From Prevotella sp. (lineage in GTDB: Bacteria; Bacteroidota; Bacteroidia; Bacteroidales; Bacteroidaceae): DNA of 47,662 bases. The stretch lies in NCBI GenBank assembly GCA_017964785.1, contig JAGCRH010000030.1, positions 1 through 47,662 on the forward strand, read 5' to 3'. Both the position numbers and the translations under genes were made by a program. Of the stretch, positions 27,152-34,981 are shown piece after piece (the first letter of the stretch is position 1; every line of letters starts with the position of its first letter). The notes under the pieces were generated by a model. It had not been told where the DNA came from, searched no databases, and was given only the letters and a program-made list of their open reading frames with translations.

Positions 27152-27181
27152 CTCCCCATTAAACCCATTATCCCCATTAAT

Positions 27182-28510
27182 ATGAATTACTACAGTACCA
27201 ATGGGAAGGCTCCCATCGCCGACCTGCACAAAGCAGTGGTTAAAGGCTTGGCTGAGGATCGTGGCCTATATATGCCAGAAGAAATCAAGATACTGCCGAA
27301 GGTATTCTTCGACAACATTAAGGATATGAAGTTCCAAGACATTGCCTACAATGTGGCCAGTGCCTTCTTCGGAGAAGATGTGGATCCCGATGCCCTCCAG
27401 GACATCGTTTACGACACGCTTTCCTTCGATTGTCCAGTTGTCAAGGTGAAGGATAATATCTATTCTTTGGAACTCTTCCACGGCCCTACTCTCGCCTTTA
27501 AGGATGTAGGGGCCAGATTTATGGCAAGACTCCTGCAATATTTTATCCGCCAGGAAGGTCAGCATGAGCAGGTGAATGTCCTCGTCGCTACATCGGGCGA
27601 TACGGGTTCTGCGGTGGCTAATGGCTTCCTTGGCGTGGAGGGCATCCATGTCTATGTGCTCTATCCGAAGGGAAAGGTGAGCCCCATTCAGGAATGTCAG
27701 TTTACCACACTGGGACAGAACATCACCGCCGTCGAGGTGGACGGTGTCTTCGACGACTGTCAGGCGTTGGTCAAAAACGCCTTTATGGACGAGGCGCTGA
27801 ACAAACACATGAAACTCACCTCTGCCAACTCCATCAACGTGGCCCGTTTCCTGCCACAGGCTTTCTACTATTTCAACGCCTACGCCAGAATGCAAGAAAT
27901 TGTAAATTGTAAATCTCTTGTGATGTGCGTACCTTCTGGTAATTTCGGCAATATCTGTGCAGCCCTCTTCGGACATGCCATGGGACTCCCCATCAAGCGC
28001 TTCATCGCTGCCAACAATGCCAACGACATCGTCTTCAAGTATCTGCAGACAGGCAAGTACGAGCCGAAGGCAAGCGTGCAGACACTGGCCAATGCGATGG
28101 ATGTGGGTGATCCGTCTAACTTTGCCCGCATCATCAATCTTTACAGTCAGAATAACAAGTTGACAAACGAGGCTACGCATCATCGTATCACCAACCTGAT
28201 CAGTGGAGCCACCTACATCGACGAAGAAATTAAAGAGGCCATGCGTCAGTGCTATGCAGATACGGGTTATATTCTCGATCCTCACGGCGCTTGTGGCTAT
28301 CAAGCGCTCGCAGACGGACTACAGGAGAGCGAAGTCGGCGTGTTCTGTGAAACCGCCCATCCGGCTAAGTTCAAGGAGAAGGTGGATGATATTCTCGGTA
28401 TCGACGTGGAAATTCCTGACCGTCTCGCCGCCTTCATGAAGGGCAAGAAGCAGAGTATCCCGATGACCAAGGACTTCAAGGACTTTAAGGACTATCTGAT
28501 GAAGCAATAA
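27182..28510 (+). CDS. thrC: Threonine synthase
   Basis: ThrC converts O-phosphohomoserine to threonine using PLP. The protein has 442 residues and starts MNYYSTNGKAPIADLHKAVV. The PLP lysine is Lys107 in LFHGPTLAFKDVGARF. The phosphate-binding loop is ATSGDTGSAVANGF, and SANSINVARFLPQAFYYFNA and CVPSGNFGNICAALFG are family signatures. It follows the proposed homoserine kinase by 30 bp, a gap made of CCCCATTAAACCCATTATCC-like repeats. Residues 239-245 (EIVNCKS) are encoded by AAATTGTAAATTGTAAATC, an intergenic-like repeat in a poorly conserved loop. A terminator follows at 28514-28539. Confidence 0.97.
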   Translation: MNYYSTNGKAPIADLHKAVVKGLAEDRGLYMPEEIKILPKVFFDNIKDMKFQDIAYNVASAFFGEDVDPDALQDIVYDTLSFDCPVVKVKDNIYSLELFHGPTLAFKDVGARFMARLLQYFIRQEGQHEQVNVLVATSGDTGSAVANGFLGVEGIHVYVLYPKGKVSPIQECQFTTLGQNITAVEVDGVFDDCQALVKNAFMDEALNKHMKLTSANSINVARFLPQAFYYFNAYARMQEIVNCKSLVMCVPSGNFGNICAALFGHAMGLPIKRFIAANNANDIVFKYLQTGKYEPKASVQTLANAMDVGDPSNFARIINLYSQNNKLTNEATHHRITNLISGATYIDEEIKEAMRQCYADTGYILDPHGACGYQALADGLQESEVGVFCETAHPAKFKEKVDDILGIDVEIPDRLAAFMKGKKQSIPMTKDFKDFKDYLMKQ

Positions 28511-28513
28511 GAA

Positions 28514-28539
28514 AAAGCGCCTCCGCAAAGGGGCGCTTT
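28514..28539. terminator. Terminator of the threonine operon, shared with yihY
   Basis: AAAGCGCC (28514-28521) pairs with GGCGCTTT (28532-28539). The loop is CCTCCGCAAAGG-like and can add pairs. A T-rich stretch follows on plus, and AAAAAG precedes it, so it can also serve the opposing yihY (stop at 28544). Confidence 0.8.
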
Positions 28540-28543
28540 ATTA

Positions 28544-29485
28544 TTATAGTGAATCGATTCTATCAGCATAGAGTTCTCTGGCCTCCTCTCCTAATTCATC
28601 ATCGGTCATATCGACAAGAGGATGCATGACAGTCTCCAGTTCTAAATTAATACCGATGCGGTTCATGTTTTGGTTGGTGTACGTCAACTGCGCCCCAAAC
28701 AGACAAATAGTCCATGAGATCTGCACCCAGAGCATAAAGAGCGGCAAGGCGGCAAAAGAGCCATAAATGGCATTATAACCCGTCACCCAGATTTGCGAAT
28801 GGATATAGAACATCTGCAATACCTGCATGGCAATACCCGCCAAGATGCCAGGAACAATAGCACACGAAAGGCGCACCTTTGTATTAGGCAAGTAGACATA
28901 GAGACCTATGAAAAGCAGCGTGATGATGATATATGTTGTGAGGTCTAGTAACTGTGGCAATGCAAATCCCAGGAACGTATCACCACTGACAGTTTTTGCA
29001 ATGGCAGCCATGAAGATAGTCAAACCTGTCGACACAATGATAAGAATGGGAAAGAGCAAGAACATGGCTAAGTAATTGACAAAGGAGCGCATGATGGGGC
29101 GAGAGTTACTCACCTGCCATATCTGATTGAAGGTCTCCTCCACATTGTTCATCAGCATCAGCACGGTATAGAGCATAAAGATCAGTCCGATACCGAGGAA
29201 GATACCGCTTTGGGTATGAACGAGATAGCCGTTCACAAAACCGACGATGGCCTCAGCGGCCTGGGGCTGGGATGAGAAGGCATCGCGAAACCAGTATTCT
29301 ATGTACTTGTTGAATCCGAACCCCCTTGCAATGGCAAATATCACAGCCAGAATAGGGACAATGGCCAATAGTGTGGAATAAGTAAGAGCCGATGCCTGTG
29401 CCATCACCCGCTTCGTCGTAAAGAATCGGATGGTGAGGTACAATATCCGATAAATTTGCTTCAACCACTCTTTCACCTTTTTCAC
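28544..29485 (-). CDS. YihY/BrkB-family inner membrane protein
   Basis: The 313 residues have about six transmembrane segments. FTTKRVMAQASALTYSTLLA and IVPILAVIFAIARGFG are the family's N-terminal signature; GSFAALPLFMLWVQISWTIC and LFGAQLTYTNQN are near the end. Members were once called ribonuclease BN, which was an error; the true function is unknown and may involve transport. The start is a GTG (29485) in a run of GTGAAGA-type repeats, and the next ATG is residue 28, so the exact start is uncertain. No promoter is seen before it. Its start lies about 20 nt after the 3' end of rnpB on the same strand. Confidence 0.88.
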   Translation of the reverse strand: MKKVKEWLKQIYRILYLTIRFFTTKRVMAQASALTYSTLLAIVPILAVIFAIARGFGFNKYIEYWFRDAFSSQPQAAEAIVGFVNGYLVHTQSGIFLGIGLIFMLYTVLMLMNNVEETFNQIWQVSNSRPIMRSFVNYLAMFLLFPILIIVSTGLTIFMAAIAKTVSGDTFLGFALPQLLDLTTYIIITLLFIGLYVYLPNTKVRLSCAIVPGILAGIAMQVLQMFYIHSQIWVTGYNAIYGSFAALPLFMLWVQISWTICLFGAQLTYTNQNMNRIGINLELETVMHPLVDMTDDELGEEARELYADRIDSL

Positions 29486-29505
29486 TCTTCACTCTTCACT
29501 TAAAA

Positions 29506-29852
29506 AGAAAGCACTGCCTCCGTAAGCCGGGTTCTGTTTTAGCCTGTCATCTATCTAATCCACGAGTCACCCCGTGGCTCAAGCGTTCTACCCTCCATCG
29601 TAAATCGGGCGGGCAACCCTCAGACGATGGTATACGCGAACTTGCAGCCCCCAGTCGGCACAGCCCGACGATCACCCGTCGGCTGGTGGTCTCTTACACC
29701 ACCTTCTCACCCTTACCTTTCGGCGGTTATTCTCTTCTGCCGGCACTTACTGTCACCAATAACTTCCACTTTCAGAAGTGGGGCGCCCTGTGCTGCCCGG
29801 ACTTTCCTCTTGTGTCAGACTGACACCAGCGACAAGCCGAGGCAGTGTTTTC
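29506..29852 (-). ncRNA. rnpB: RNase P RNA (bacterial type A)
   Basis: On the minus strand the conserved 5' core GAGGAAAGTCCGGGC lies at 29809-29795 and the 3' core ACAGAACCCGGCTTA at 29537-29523. Helix P1 is formed by CACTGCCTC (29847-29839) and GAGGCAGTG (29520-29512). The P4 strands and the GATAGATGACAGG segment upstream of the 3' core are also present. A TACTTTTG promoter box (29865-29858) sets the 5' end near 29852; the 3' end is placed in the T-rich stretch after P1. The RNA is the catalytic part of RNase P, which trims the 5' ends of tRNAs. Length is about 345 nt, normal for the class. Confidence 0.96.
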
Positions 29853-29857
29853 GAGGG

Positions 29858-29865
29858 CAAAAGTA
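29858..29865 (-). promoter_or_regulatory. -7 promoter box for rnpB
   Basis: TACTTTTG on the minus strand lies about 11 bp before helix P1. The -33 region (TTTCG near 29888-29884) is only partly consensus. Confidence 0.65.
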
Positions 29866-30160
29866 CAAAATATTATTGAAATACGAAAGGATTACAAGAA
29901 AGAATAATGATAAAAATACAGATGATTGCTATATTTTAATTATAAATACTCACTGTTCTTAAATTTGTCAACCATTTAAGATTTAAAGTGTTAATCGCAA
30001 ACAGCCGTTAAGTACGGTGTAAGAATTGTTAAATTGGGACAAATATTCACGACATTTTGTCAGTTTCACGAAAAATGCACCTATCTTTGCAAACGAAAAC
30101 AACGAGCATACTCCGGTGCTCAGAGTCAACAAACATGTATAATTTAAAATCATAACAAAA
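29866..30160. other. Gene-free spacer between rnpB and htrA
   Basis: This 295-bp AT-rich spacer separates the divergent rnpB and htrA promoters. Apart from the two promoter boxes and a small hairpin in the htrA leader (GAGCA at 30104-30108 with TGCTC at 30117-30121), nothing convincing is seen. Short antisense frames are not credible genes. Confidence 0.6.
30082..30089 (+). promoter_or_regulatory. -7 promoter box for htrA
   Basis: TATCTTTG, with TTTG at 30056-30059 (22-bp spacer, slightly long). Transcription is expected from about 30096, giving a leader of about 65 nt. Confidence 0.62.
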
Positions 30161-31666
30161 ATGAACGCAAATATGAAAAAGATTGTAAACGTCGCTACAC
30201 CAGCCGTATGCGCTGTAGCACTGGTACTGTCTGTTGTCTCATTCAACAAGACGAATGCAGCCAACACACCCGCACCCGTTGTGGCTTCCATGCCAGCAGA
30301 ACAACCCGTAGACCTGACCTATGCTGCCGAAAAGGCACTGCCCTCAGTGGTCTACATCAAAAACACGCAGAACTCAAAAGTTCAGACAGTCGAATACTCC
30401 GACCCCTTTGAGGATTTCTTCTCTGACCCATTTGGCGGTTTCTTCGGACGTGGACAGGGACAAGGCAATGGCGGACGACGCCAGCGTCAGGTTCAGACCC
30501 CAAAGCGCGTAGGAGCGGGATCGGGTGTCATCATCTCTGCCGACGGTTATATCGTGACCAACAACCACGTGGTGGATGGTGCCGACGAACTTCTGGTGAC
30601 TCTCAATGACAATAAAGAATATTCTGCCCGTATCATCGGTGCTGACGCTACCACGGACTTGGCACTCATTAAGATCGATGCCAAGAACCTTCCCGCCATC
30701 CAGATTGCTAACAGTGACGACGTAAAAGTAGGCGAATGGGTACTGGCTGTGGGTAATCCCCTTGGACTCAACAATACCGTTACTGCCGGTATCGTATCAG
30801 CAAAGGCCCGTTCCATGCAAGAGCCTGGTAAGGTGACATCTATGATCCAGACAGATGCCGCCATCAACCAAGGTAATTCAGGCGGTGCGCTGGTCAACAC
30901 CAACGGTGCCCTTATCGGCATCAATGCCATGATCTACTCCCAGACGGGTTCAAATATCGGCTACGGCTTCGCCATCCCTACATCTATTATGAATAAGGTT
31001 ATCGACGATATCAAGAAGTACGGTACCGTACAGCGTGCCATGATCGGTATTCAGGGTCAGGATGTCAACATCTATGTAGACAGTGAGAAGGAAAAGGGTA
31101 ACGAGGTGGACCTTGGCACAATGGAAGGTATCTATATCGCTAAAGTCATCGAGGATGGTGCTGCTGATGATGCCGGTCTGAAAGAAGGCGATGTCATCAC
31201 CCATATCGACGGACAAAAAGTTCCTAAGTTCGGCGACCTGACAGGTATCATTGCCCAGAAGCGTCCCGGCGACAAGGTCACCATCACCTATCTGCGCAAC
31301 AAGTCGAAGAAAACCGTTACCCTCACCCTAAAGAACGAGAAGGGTAACACCAAGGTTGTGAAAGGCACCGTAGACCTCGACATTCTCGGTGGACAGTTCC
31401 GTCCTATCACCGACTCCCAGAAGGAGCAGATGAATATCGGCTACGGTCTGCAGGTATTCAAGGTAAGTGGTGGCAAGTTGAAGGATGCCGGTGTACCTCA
31501 GGGCTTCATCATCCAGCGTGTCAACGAGCAGAGTGTCAAGACGATTGACGACCTGCAGAAGATTGTCCAGGATGCCAACAAGTCGAAAGAACCCGTACTT
31601 TATATCCAGGGTATCTATCCGACTGGCAAGAAAGGCTATTTCGCCGTACCTTTGGAAGACGAATAA
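30161..31666 (+). CDS. htrA: Periplasmic serine protease DegP/HtrA
   Basis: HtrA degrades or refolds damaged envelope proteins. The protein has 501 residues; ATG 30161 is used, though ATG 30173 (MKKIVNV) is equally plausible. An N-terminal signal/anchor segment ([17 protein letters not shown]) is followed by a flexible F/G-rich loop typical of the LA loop ([20 protein letters not shown]). The catalytic triad is visible: His136 in NNHVVDG, Asp166 in TTDLALIKI and Ser240 in [10 protein letters not shown]. Two PDZ domains follow, near 290-400 ([20 protein letters not shown]) and 405-500 ([15 protein letters not shown]). A strong terminator ends the gene. Confidence 0.96.
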   Translation: MNANMKKIVNVATPAVCAVALVLSVVSFNKTNAANTPAPVVASMPAEQPVDLTYAAEKALPSVVYIKNTQNSKVQTVEYSDPFEDFFSDPFGGFFGRGQGQGNGGRRQRQVQTPKRVGAGSGVIISADGYIVTNNHVVDGADELLVTLNDNKEYSARIIGADATTDLALIKIDAKNLPAIQIANSDDVKVGEWVLAVGNPLGLNNTVTAGIVSAKARSMQEPGKVTSMIQTDAAINQGNSGGALVNTNGALIGINAMIYSQTGSNIGYGFAIPTSIMNKVIDDIKKYGTVQRAMIGIQGQDVNIYVDSEKEKGNEVDLGTMEGIYIAKVIEDGAADDAGLKEGDVITHIDGQKVPKFGDLTGIIAQKRPGDKVTITYLRNKSKKTVTLTLKNEKGNTKVVKGTVDLDILGGQFRPITDSQKEQMNIGYGLQVFKVSGGKLKDAGVPQGFIIQRVNEQSVKTIDDLQKIVQDANKSKEPVLYIQGIYPTGKKGYFAVPLEDE

Positions 31667-31688
31667 GCACAAATCAACCCAAGAAAAG

Positions 31689-31719
31689 CCGCAAATGTAA
31701 AAAATTTGCGGTTTTTTTT
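31689..31719 (+). terminator. Rho-independent terminator after htrA
   Basis: CCGCAAAT (31689-31696) pairs with ATTTGCGG (31704-31711), with a 7-nt loop and then eight T (31712-31719). The T run overlaps the -33 element of the rpoD promoter. Confidence 0.9.
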
Positions 31720-31748
31720 GGTGATTCCGTTTTTTTGCCTTACCTTTG
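31717..31748 (+). promoter_or_regulatory. Promoter for rpoD
   Basis: TTTG (31717-31720), a 20-bp spacer and TACCTTTG (31741-31748) give a start near 31755, 19 nt before the ATG at 31774. The -33 box is embedded in the htrA terminator T run. Confidence 0.78.
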
Positions 31749-31773
31749 CACTTTGGCTAAGAACAACAATGCG

Positions 31774-32634
31774 ATGAGACAACTGAAAATCACGAAGTCA
31801 ATCACAAACCGAGAGAGTGAAGCCCTTGACAAATACCTACAGGAAATCGGCAAGGAGGAAATGATTTCGGTGGAAGAAGAAGTGGAACTGGCACAGCGCA
31901 TCCGCAAGGGTGACCGCAAGGCCTTAGAGCGTCTTACCAAGGCGAATCTCCGCTTCGTCGTCTCCGTGGCCAAACAGTACCAGAACCAAGGGCTTTCCCT
32001 ACCCGATCTCATCAACGAGGGTAATCTGGGACTTATCAAGGCCGCCGAGAAGTTCGACGAGACACGTGGTTTCAAGTTCATCTCGTATGCCGTGTGGTGG
32101 ATCCGCCAGAGCATCCTTCAGGCCATCGCCGAGCAAAGTCGCATCGTGCGCCTGCCACTGAATCAAGTGGGCTCCGTCAACAAGATCAATAAGGTGCTCA
32201 GCAAGTTTGAACAAGAAAACGAGCGTCGCCCGTCGGTTGAGGAAATCTCCGAGAAACTGGACATCCCTGAGGATAAGGTCGACGAGGCTATGAGTGTCAA
32301 CGGTCGCCATGTATCGGTGGATGCCCCATTTGTCGATGGCGAAGACAATAGTCTGCTCGATGTGCTGGTAAACGATGATGCGCCGATGGCTGATAAGACG
32401 CTGGTTATGGAATCGCTCAAGGCCGAAATCAACAATGCTCTCAAGATGCTGAACGAAAGGGAGCGTAACGTCATTGAGGCATTTTACGGCATCAACCAGC
32501 CCGAACTGACGCTCGAGGAGATTGGTTCAAAATACAACCTTACCCGTGAGCGTGTCCGTCAGATTAAAGAGAAAGCCATCCGCCGCCTCCGTACGTGCAC
32601 AAAAAACAAAGTATTAAAAACTTTTTTAGGATAA
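31774..32634 (+). CDS. rpoD: Primary RNA polymerase sigma factor RpoD
   Basis: The 286 residues match the short Bacteroidetes primary sigma factor that reads TTTG/TAnnTTTG promoters. The start [20 protein letters not shown] is diagnostic; a start at 31735 would precede the transcription start. Region 1.2 ([14 protein letters not shown]), region 2 ([39 protein letters not shown]), region 3 and region 4 with helix-turn-helix ([20 protein letters not shown]) are all present. Region 1.1 is absent, as is usual in this phylum. Its TAA stop shares an A with the ATG of the next gene (TAATG), so translation may be coupled. Confidence 0.97.
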   Translation: MRQLKITKSITNRESEALDKYLQEIGKEEMISVEEEVELAQRIRKGDRKALERLTKANLRFVVSVAKQYQNQGLSLPDLINEGNLGLIKAAEKFDETRGFKFISYAVWWIRQSILQAIAEQSRIVRLPLNQVGSVNKINKVLSKFEQENERRPSVEEISEKLDIPEDKVDEAMSVNGRHVSVDAPFVDGEDNSLLDVLVNDDAPMADKTLVMESLKAEINNALKMLNERERNVIEAFYGINQPELTLEEIGSKYNLTRERVRQIKEKAIRRLRTCTKNKVLKTFLG

Positions 32635-33059
32635 TGAAATATATCAAATATACATTTTTCGCCATGATGATGGCCTTCGTAACCACCACGGCCAGTGCCA
32701 AGTCCGTCGTTTCACCCAAGGGCTATATGTTTGGCTTTATCGCCAACTTCTCTGACTCTGTGGTCTATTTTACAGACATTCAAACGGTCGATAGTGTGTG
32801 GTACGACCATAAGCACAAGTTTCTGTTGGGCAGGAGTACTTACTCCAACCAGTTGCGGCAATATTTCGCCAACACGCTCAACCTGCCACATCGCACCTGT
32901 ATTGTCATCTTCGCACTCACCCGCAAGGAGATTGAAAAGAAATACCTCAAGTTGAAGAAACAATATACAGGCAAATATGCCAACCGATACGATGTGAGGA
33001 CGCTGAATGAAAATGAGTTCCGGTTCTCATCTGTCAATATGGCACCAGAAGACAAATAA
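32634..33059 (+). CDS. Small exported protein downstream of rpoD
   Basis: This 141-residue protein has a signal peptide ([22 protein letters not shown]). The mature part has alternating strands (GYMFGFIANFSDSVVYFTDI), a conserved-looking TYSNQLRQYFANTLNLPHRT and a Lys-rich helix (RKEIEKKYLKLKKQ). I do not recognise a domain; its function is unknown. The start is the ATG overlapping the rpoD stop by one base, because it gives a clean signal peptide. Its last codons form one arm of the terminator hairpin at 33053-33085. Confidence 0.8.
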   Translation: MKYIKYTFFAMMMAFVTTTASAKSVVSPKGYMFGFIANFSDSVVYFTDIQTVDSVWYDHKHKFLLGRSTYSNQLRQYFANTLNLPHRTCIVIFALTRKEIEKKYLKLKKQYTGKYANRYDVRTLNENEFRFSSVNMAPEDK

Positions 33060-33085
33060 TCCTCGGCATTACCGAGGATTATTTG
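33053..33085. terminator. Bidirectional terminator formed by the ends of two convergent genes
   Basis: CAAATAATCCTCGG (33053-33066) and CCGAGGATTATTTG (33072-33085) pair perfectly over 14 bp with loop CATTA. The left arm includes the end and stop of the small exported protein gene; the loop and right arm encode the stop and last residues of the aminotransferase. Confidence 0.82.
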
Positions 33086-34379
33086 TTTCGAATATCTGCA
33101 TCCGTTCTTCAAGCAACGCGTACTGGTGATCCTCGATAAACGAGGTACAGACGCGCAGACCCTCCTGTTCGGAACCACAGGTGATAAGACAGATGGCGGA
33201 GACACCATAATACATCAGTTCAAGGGCCAACTGCCCGCTGGTCATACCAGGATAGCCAATGGTGAAATAAAAACCATCGGCCACGGGTTCATCAAGATCC
33301 TTATCGTAGACCACATAGAAGTTATGGCGACAAAATATCTCCTTCAGTTTCTTGGCACGCTCACCGTAGACACTCACCTCTTTTCGGAAGTCGTACTTGC
33401 CCTCATAGGCTGCCTTCAACATGGCAGCCATCGCATACTGCGCACTATGGCTAGTACCTGACGAGAGGGCATAAAGCATACGTGTGGAAAAGACGGGACC
33501 GAAAGGCAGACCCTGATAACGTGCTGACAAGTCATCGAAATGACGATGGAACAGTTTGTCACTAATACAGGTGACACCGATACGTTCACCGGCATAACTG
33601 AAAGCCTTGGAACCACTGATGAGCAACATGTAGTTGTCGGTATAGCGAGCGACAGTAGCCTGATAAGGCGGTTGGAACGGTGTGGAGAGATCCTTGCGGA
33701 AGTCCATAGCAAAATAGGCAAGGTCCTCCATCACAATAGCATCGTACTTCGTGGTGAGTTCGCCGATTACCTGCAACTCCTCCTCACGCAGACAGATCCA
33801 CGAGGGGTTATTGGGGTTCGAATAGACAATGGCGCAGATGTTACCCTTAGAGAGATAACTTTCGAGTTTCGGTCCCAGTTTCGGGCCACGGAAGTCATAG
33901 ACGTCGAAGGTCTCATACTTCACGCCCATCACCTGCAACTGCATCTTCTGGACAGGGAAGCCCGGATCAATGAAGAGTACAGTGTCTTTCTGTTTGTCAC
34001 GCTGTGAACAAGTAAGGAACGAGGCGAATGTACCCTGCATAGAGCCACTGACGGGGATACAACCCTCCGGAGCAATATCCACACCAATAAAAGCCTTCAC
34101 AAATTGCGAGGCTGCCTCTTTCAGCACAGGAGCACCCTGAATGTCGGGATAACTGTGGGCGATTCCGTCCTGCAGAGCCTTGATCTGTGCATCTACACCT
34201 ACCTGGGCAGCAGGCAGACCGGGGATACCCATCTCCATCTTGATGAACTCTACCCCACTCGCCTTCTCAGACTTGGCAGCGACTTGCTTCACCTCACGGA
34301 TCGTAGCCTTGGCAAAATCCTTAATACCCAACTCGGCTACCAACGAGTCAACAATCTCTTTCTTGATCGGCGTATTCAT
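33069..34379 (-). CDS. PLP-dependent aminotransferase (class I/II)
   Basis: The 436-residue fold-type I aminotransferase has its PLP lysine in SGSKAFSYAGERIG (near Lys256). The cofactor-contact residues lie in YSNPNNPSW and VMEDLAYFAMDF, and the N-terminal substrate region is EMGIPGLPAAQVGVDAQI. Its start overlaps the iorB stop by 4 bp (ATGA), so the two are translationally coupled. With iorA and iorB it suggests conversion between aromatic amino acids, aryl-pyruvates and aryl-acetyl-CoA. The direction cannot be told from sequence: degradation, or reductive synthesis from arylacetates, is possible. Substrate choice is inference from context. Confidence 0.9.
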   Translation of the reverse strand: MNTPIKKEIVDSLVAELGIKDFAKATIREVKQVAAKSEKASGVEFIKMEMGIPGLPAAQVGVDAQIKALQDGIAHSYPDIQGAPVLKEAASQFVKAFIGVDIAPEGCIPVSGSMQGTFASFLTCSQRDKQKDTVLFIDPGFPVQKMQLQVMGVKYETFDVYDFRGPKLGPKLESYLSKGNICAIVYSNPNNPSWICLREEELQVIGELTTKYDAIVMEDLAYFAMDFRKDLSTPFQPPYQATVARYTDNYMLLISGSKAFSYAGERIGVTCISDKLFHRHFDDLSARYQGLPFGPVFSTRMLYALSSGTSHSAQYAMAAMLKAAYEGKYDFRKEVSVYGERAKKLKEIFCRHNFYVVYDKDLDEPVADGFYFTIGYPGMTSGQLALELMYYGVSAICLITCGSEQEGLRVCTSFIEDHQYALLEERMQIFETNNPR

Positions 34380-34948
34380 TTCTGTGCCTCCCTTCCGATG
34401 GCGAGTGCCTTGATGTTGGCTTCGACGATGGCCTCACCTTTGCGTCCGAAGACACGACGGATGGCATCTTCCAGTTTATCATACTCAATACCCAGAGCCT
34501 TCTGGGCAGCACCCAGCAGGATGACATTGGCCGAGCGGGGCACGCCATTATCCTTAGCAGCCTGTTCGATGTCGAGCACAATCACGTTCTTGATACTATT
34601 CAAGTCGCTCTTAATCTTCTCAATATCAGGATAATTGGGAATATTTACGAAAGGCGTGCTCGAAGTGATGATCCAACCGTCTTTCGAGAGGAACGGCAGG
34701 TAGCGCAGAGCCTCCATCGGTTCCATAGAGATAATCACATCGGCACCACCCAAAGCAATCAGATCACTGTTGATGGGATTGGAAGAGATGCGCAGGTTCG
34801 ACTGCACATCACCGCCACGCTGGCTCATACCATGTACCTCGGCCTGCTTAATATAGAGGTTCTCCTTCATGGCGGCCTCGCCAATGATGGTGGCAATCGA
34901 GAGGATACCCTGACCGCCTACTCCACAAAGAATTATATCTGTTTTCAT
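34376..34948 (-). CDS. iorB: Indolepyruvate:ferredoxin oxidoreductase beta subunit
   Basis: The 190-residue gamma-type domain of 2-oxoacid:acceptor oxidoreductases begins MKTDIILCGVGGQGILSIAT. GVGGQGI is the nucleotide-like loop, and AEVHGMSQRGGDVQSNLRIS is the family signature. It pairs with IorA to make aryl-acetyl-CoA from aryl-pyruvate (or the reverse) with ferredoxin. It lies between iorA and the aminotransferase. The 33-bp gap to iorA holds a GAACTTTGAAGTTTGAAATT-type repeat. Confidence 0.94.
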   Translation of the reverse strand: MKTDIILCGVGGQGILSIATIIGEAAMKENLYIKQAEVHGMSQRGGDVQSNLRISSNPINSDLIALGGADVIISMEPMEALRYLPFLSKDGWIITSSTPFVNIPNYPDIEKIKSDLNSIKNVIVLDIEQAAKDNGVPRSANVILLGAAQKALGIEYDKLEDAIRRVFGRKGEAIVEANIKALAIGREAQK

Positions 34949-34981
34949 AGAACTTTGAACTTTGAAGTTTGAAATTTATGA

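Noticed and set aside
28544-29485. Ribonuclease BN identity for yihY
   Set aside because: The old annotation of this membrane family as RNase BN was an error. Proximity to rnpB does not make it an RNase.
29983-30291. Antisense gene over the htrA start
   Set aside because: It overlaps the htrA promoter and coding start, has no promoter of its own, and its composition fits a shadow frame. The many long antisense frames over pheT, lepA, thrC and iorA were rejected likewise.
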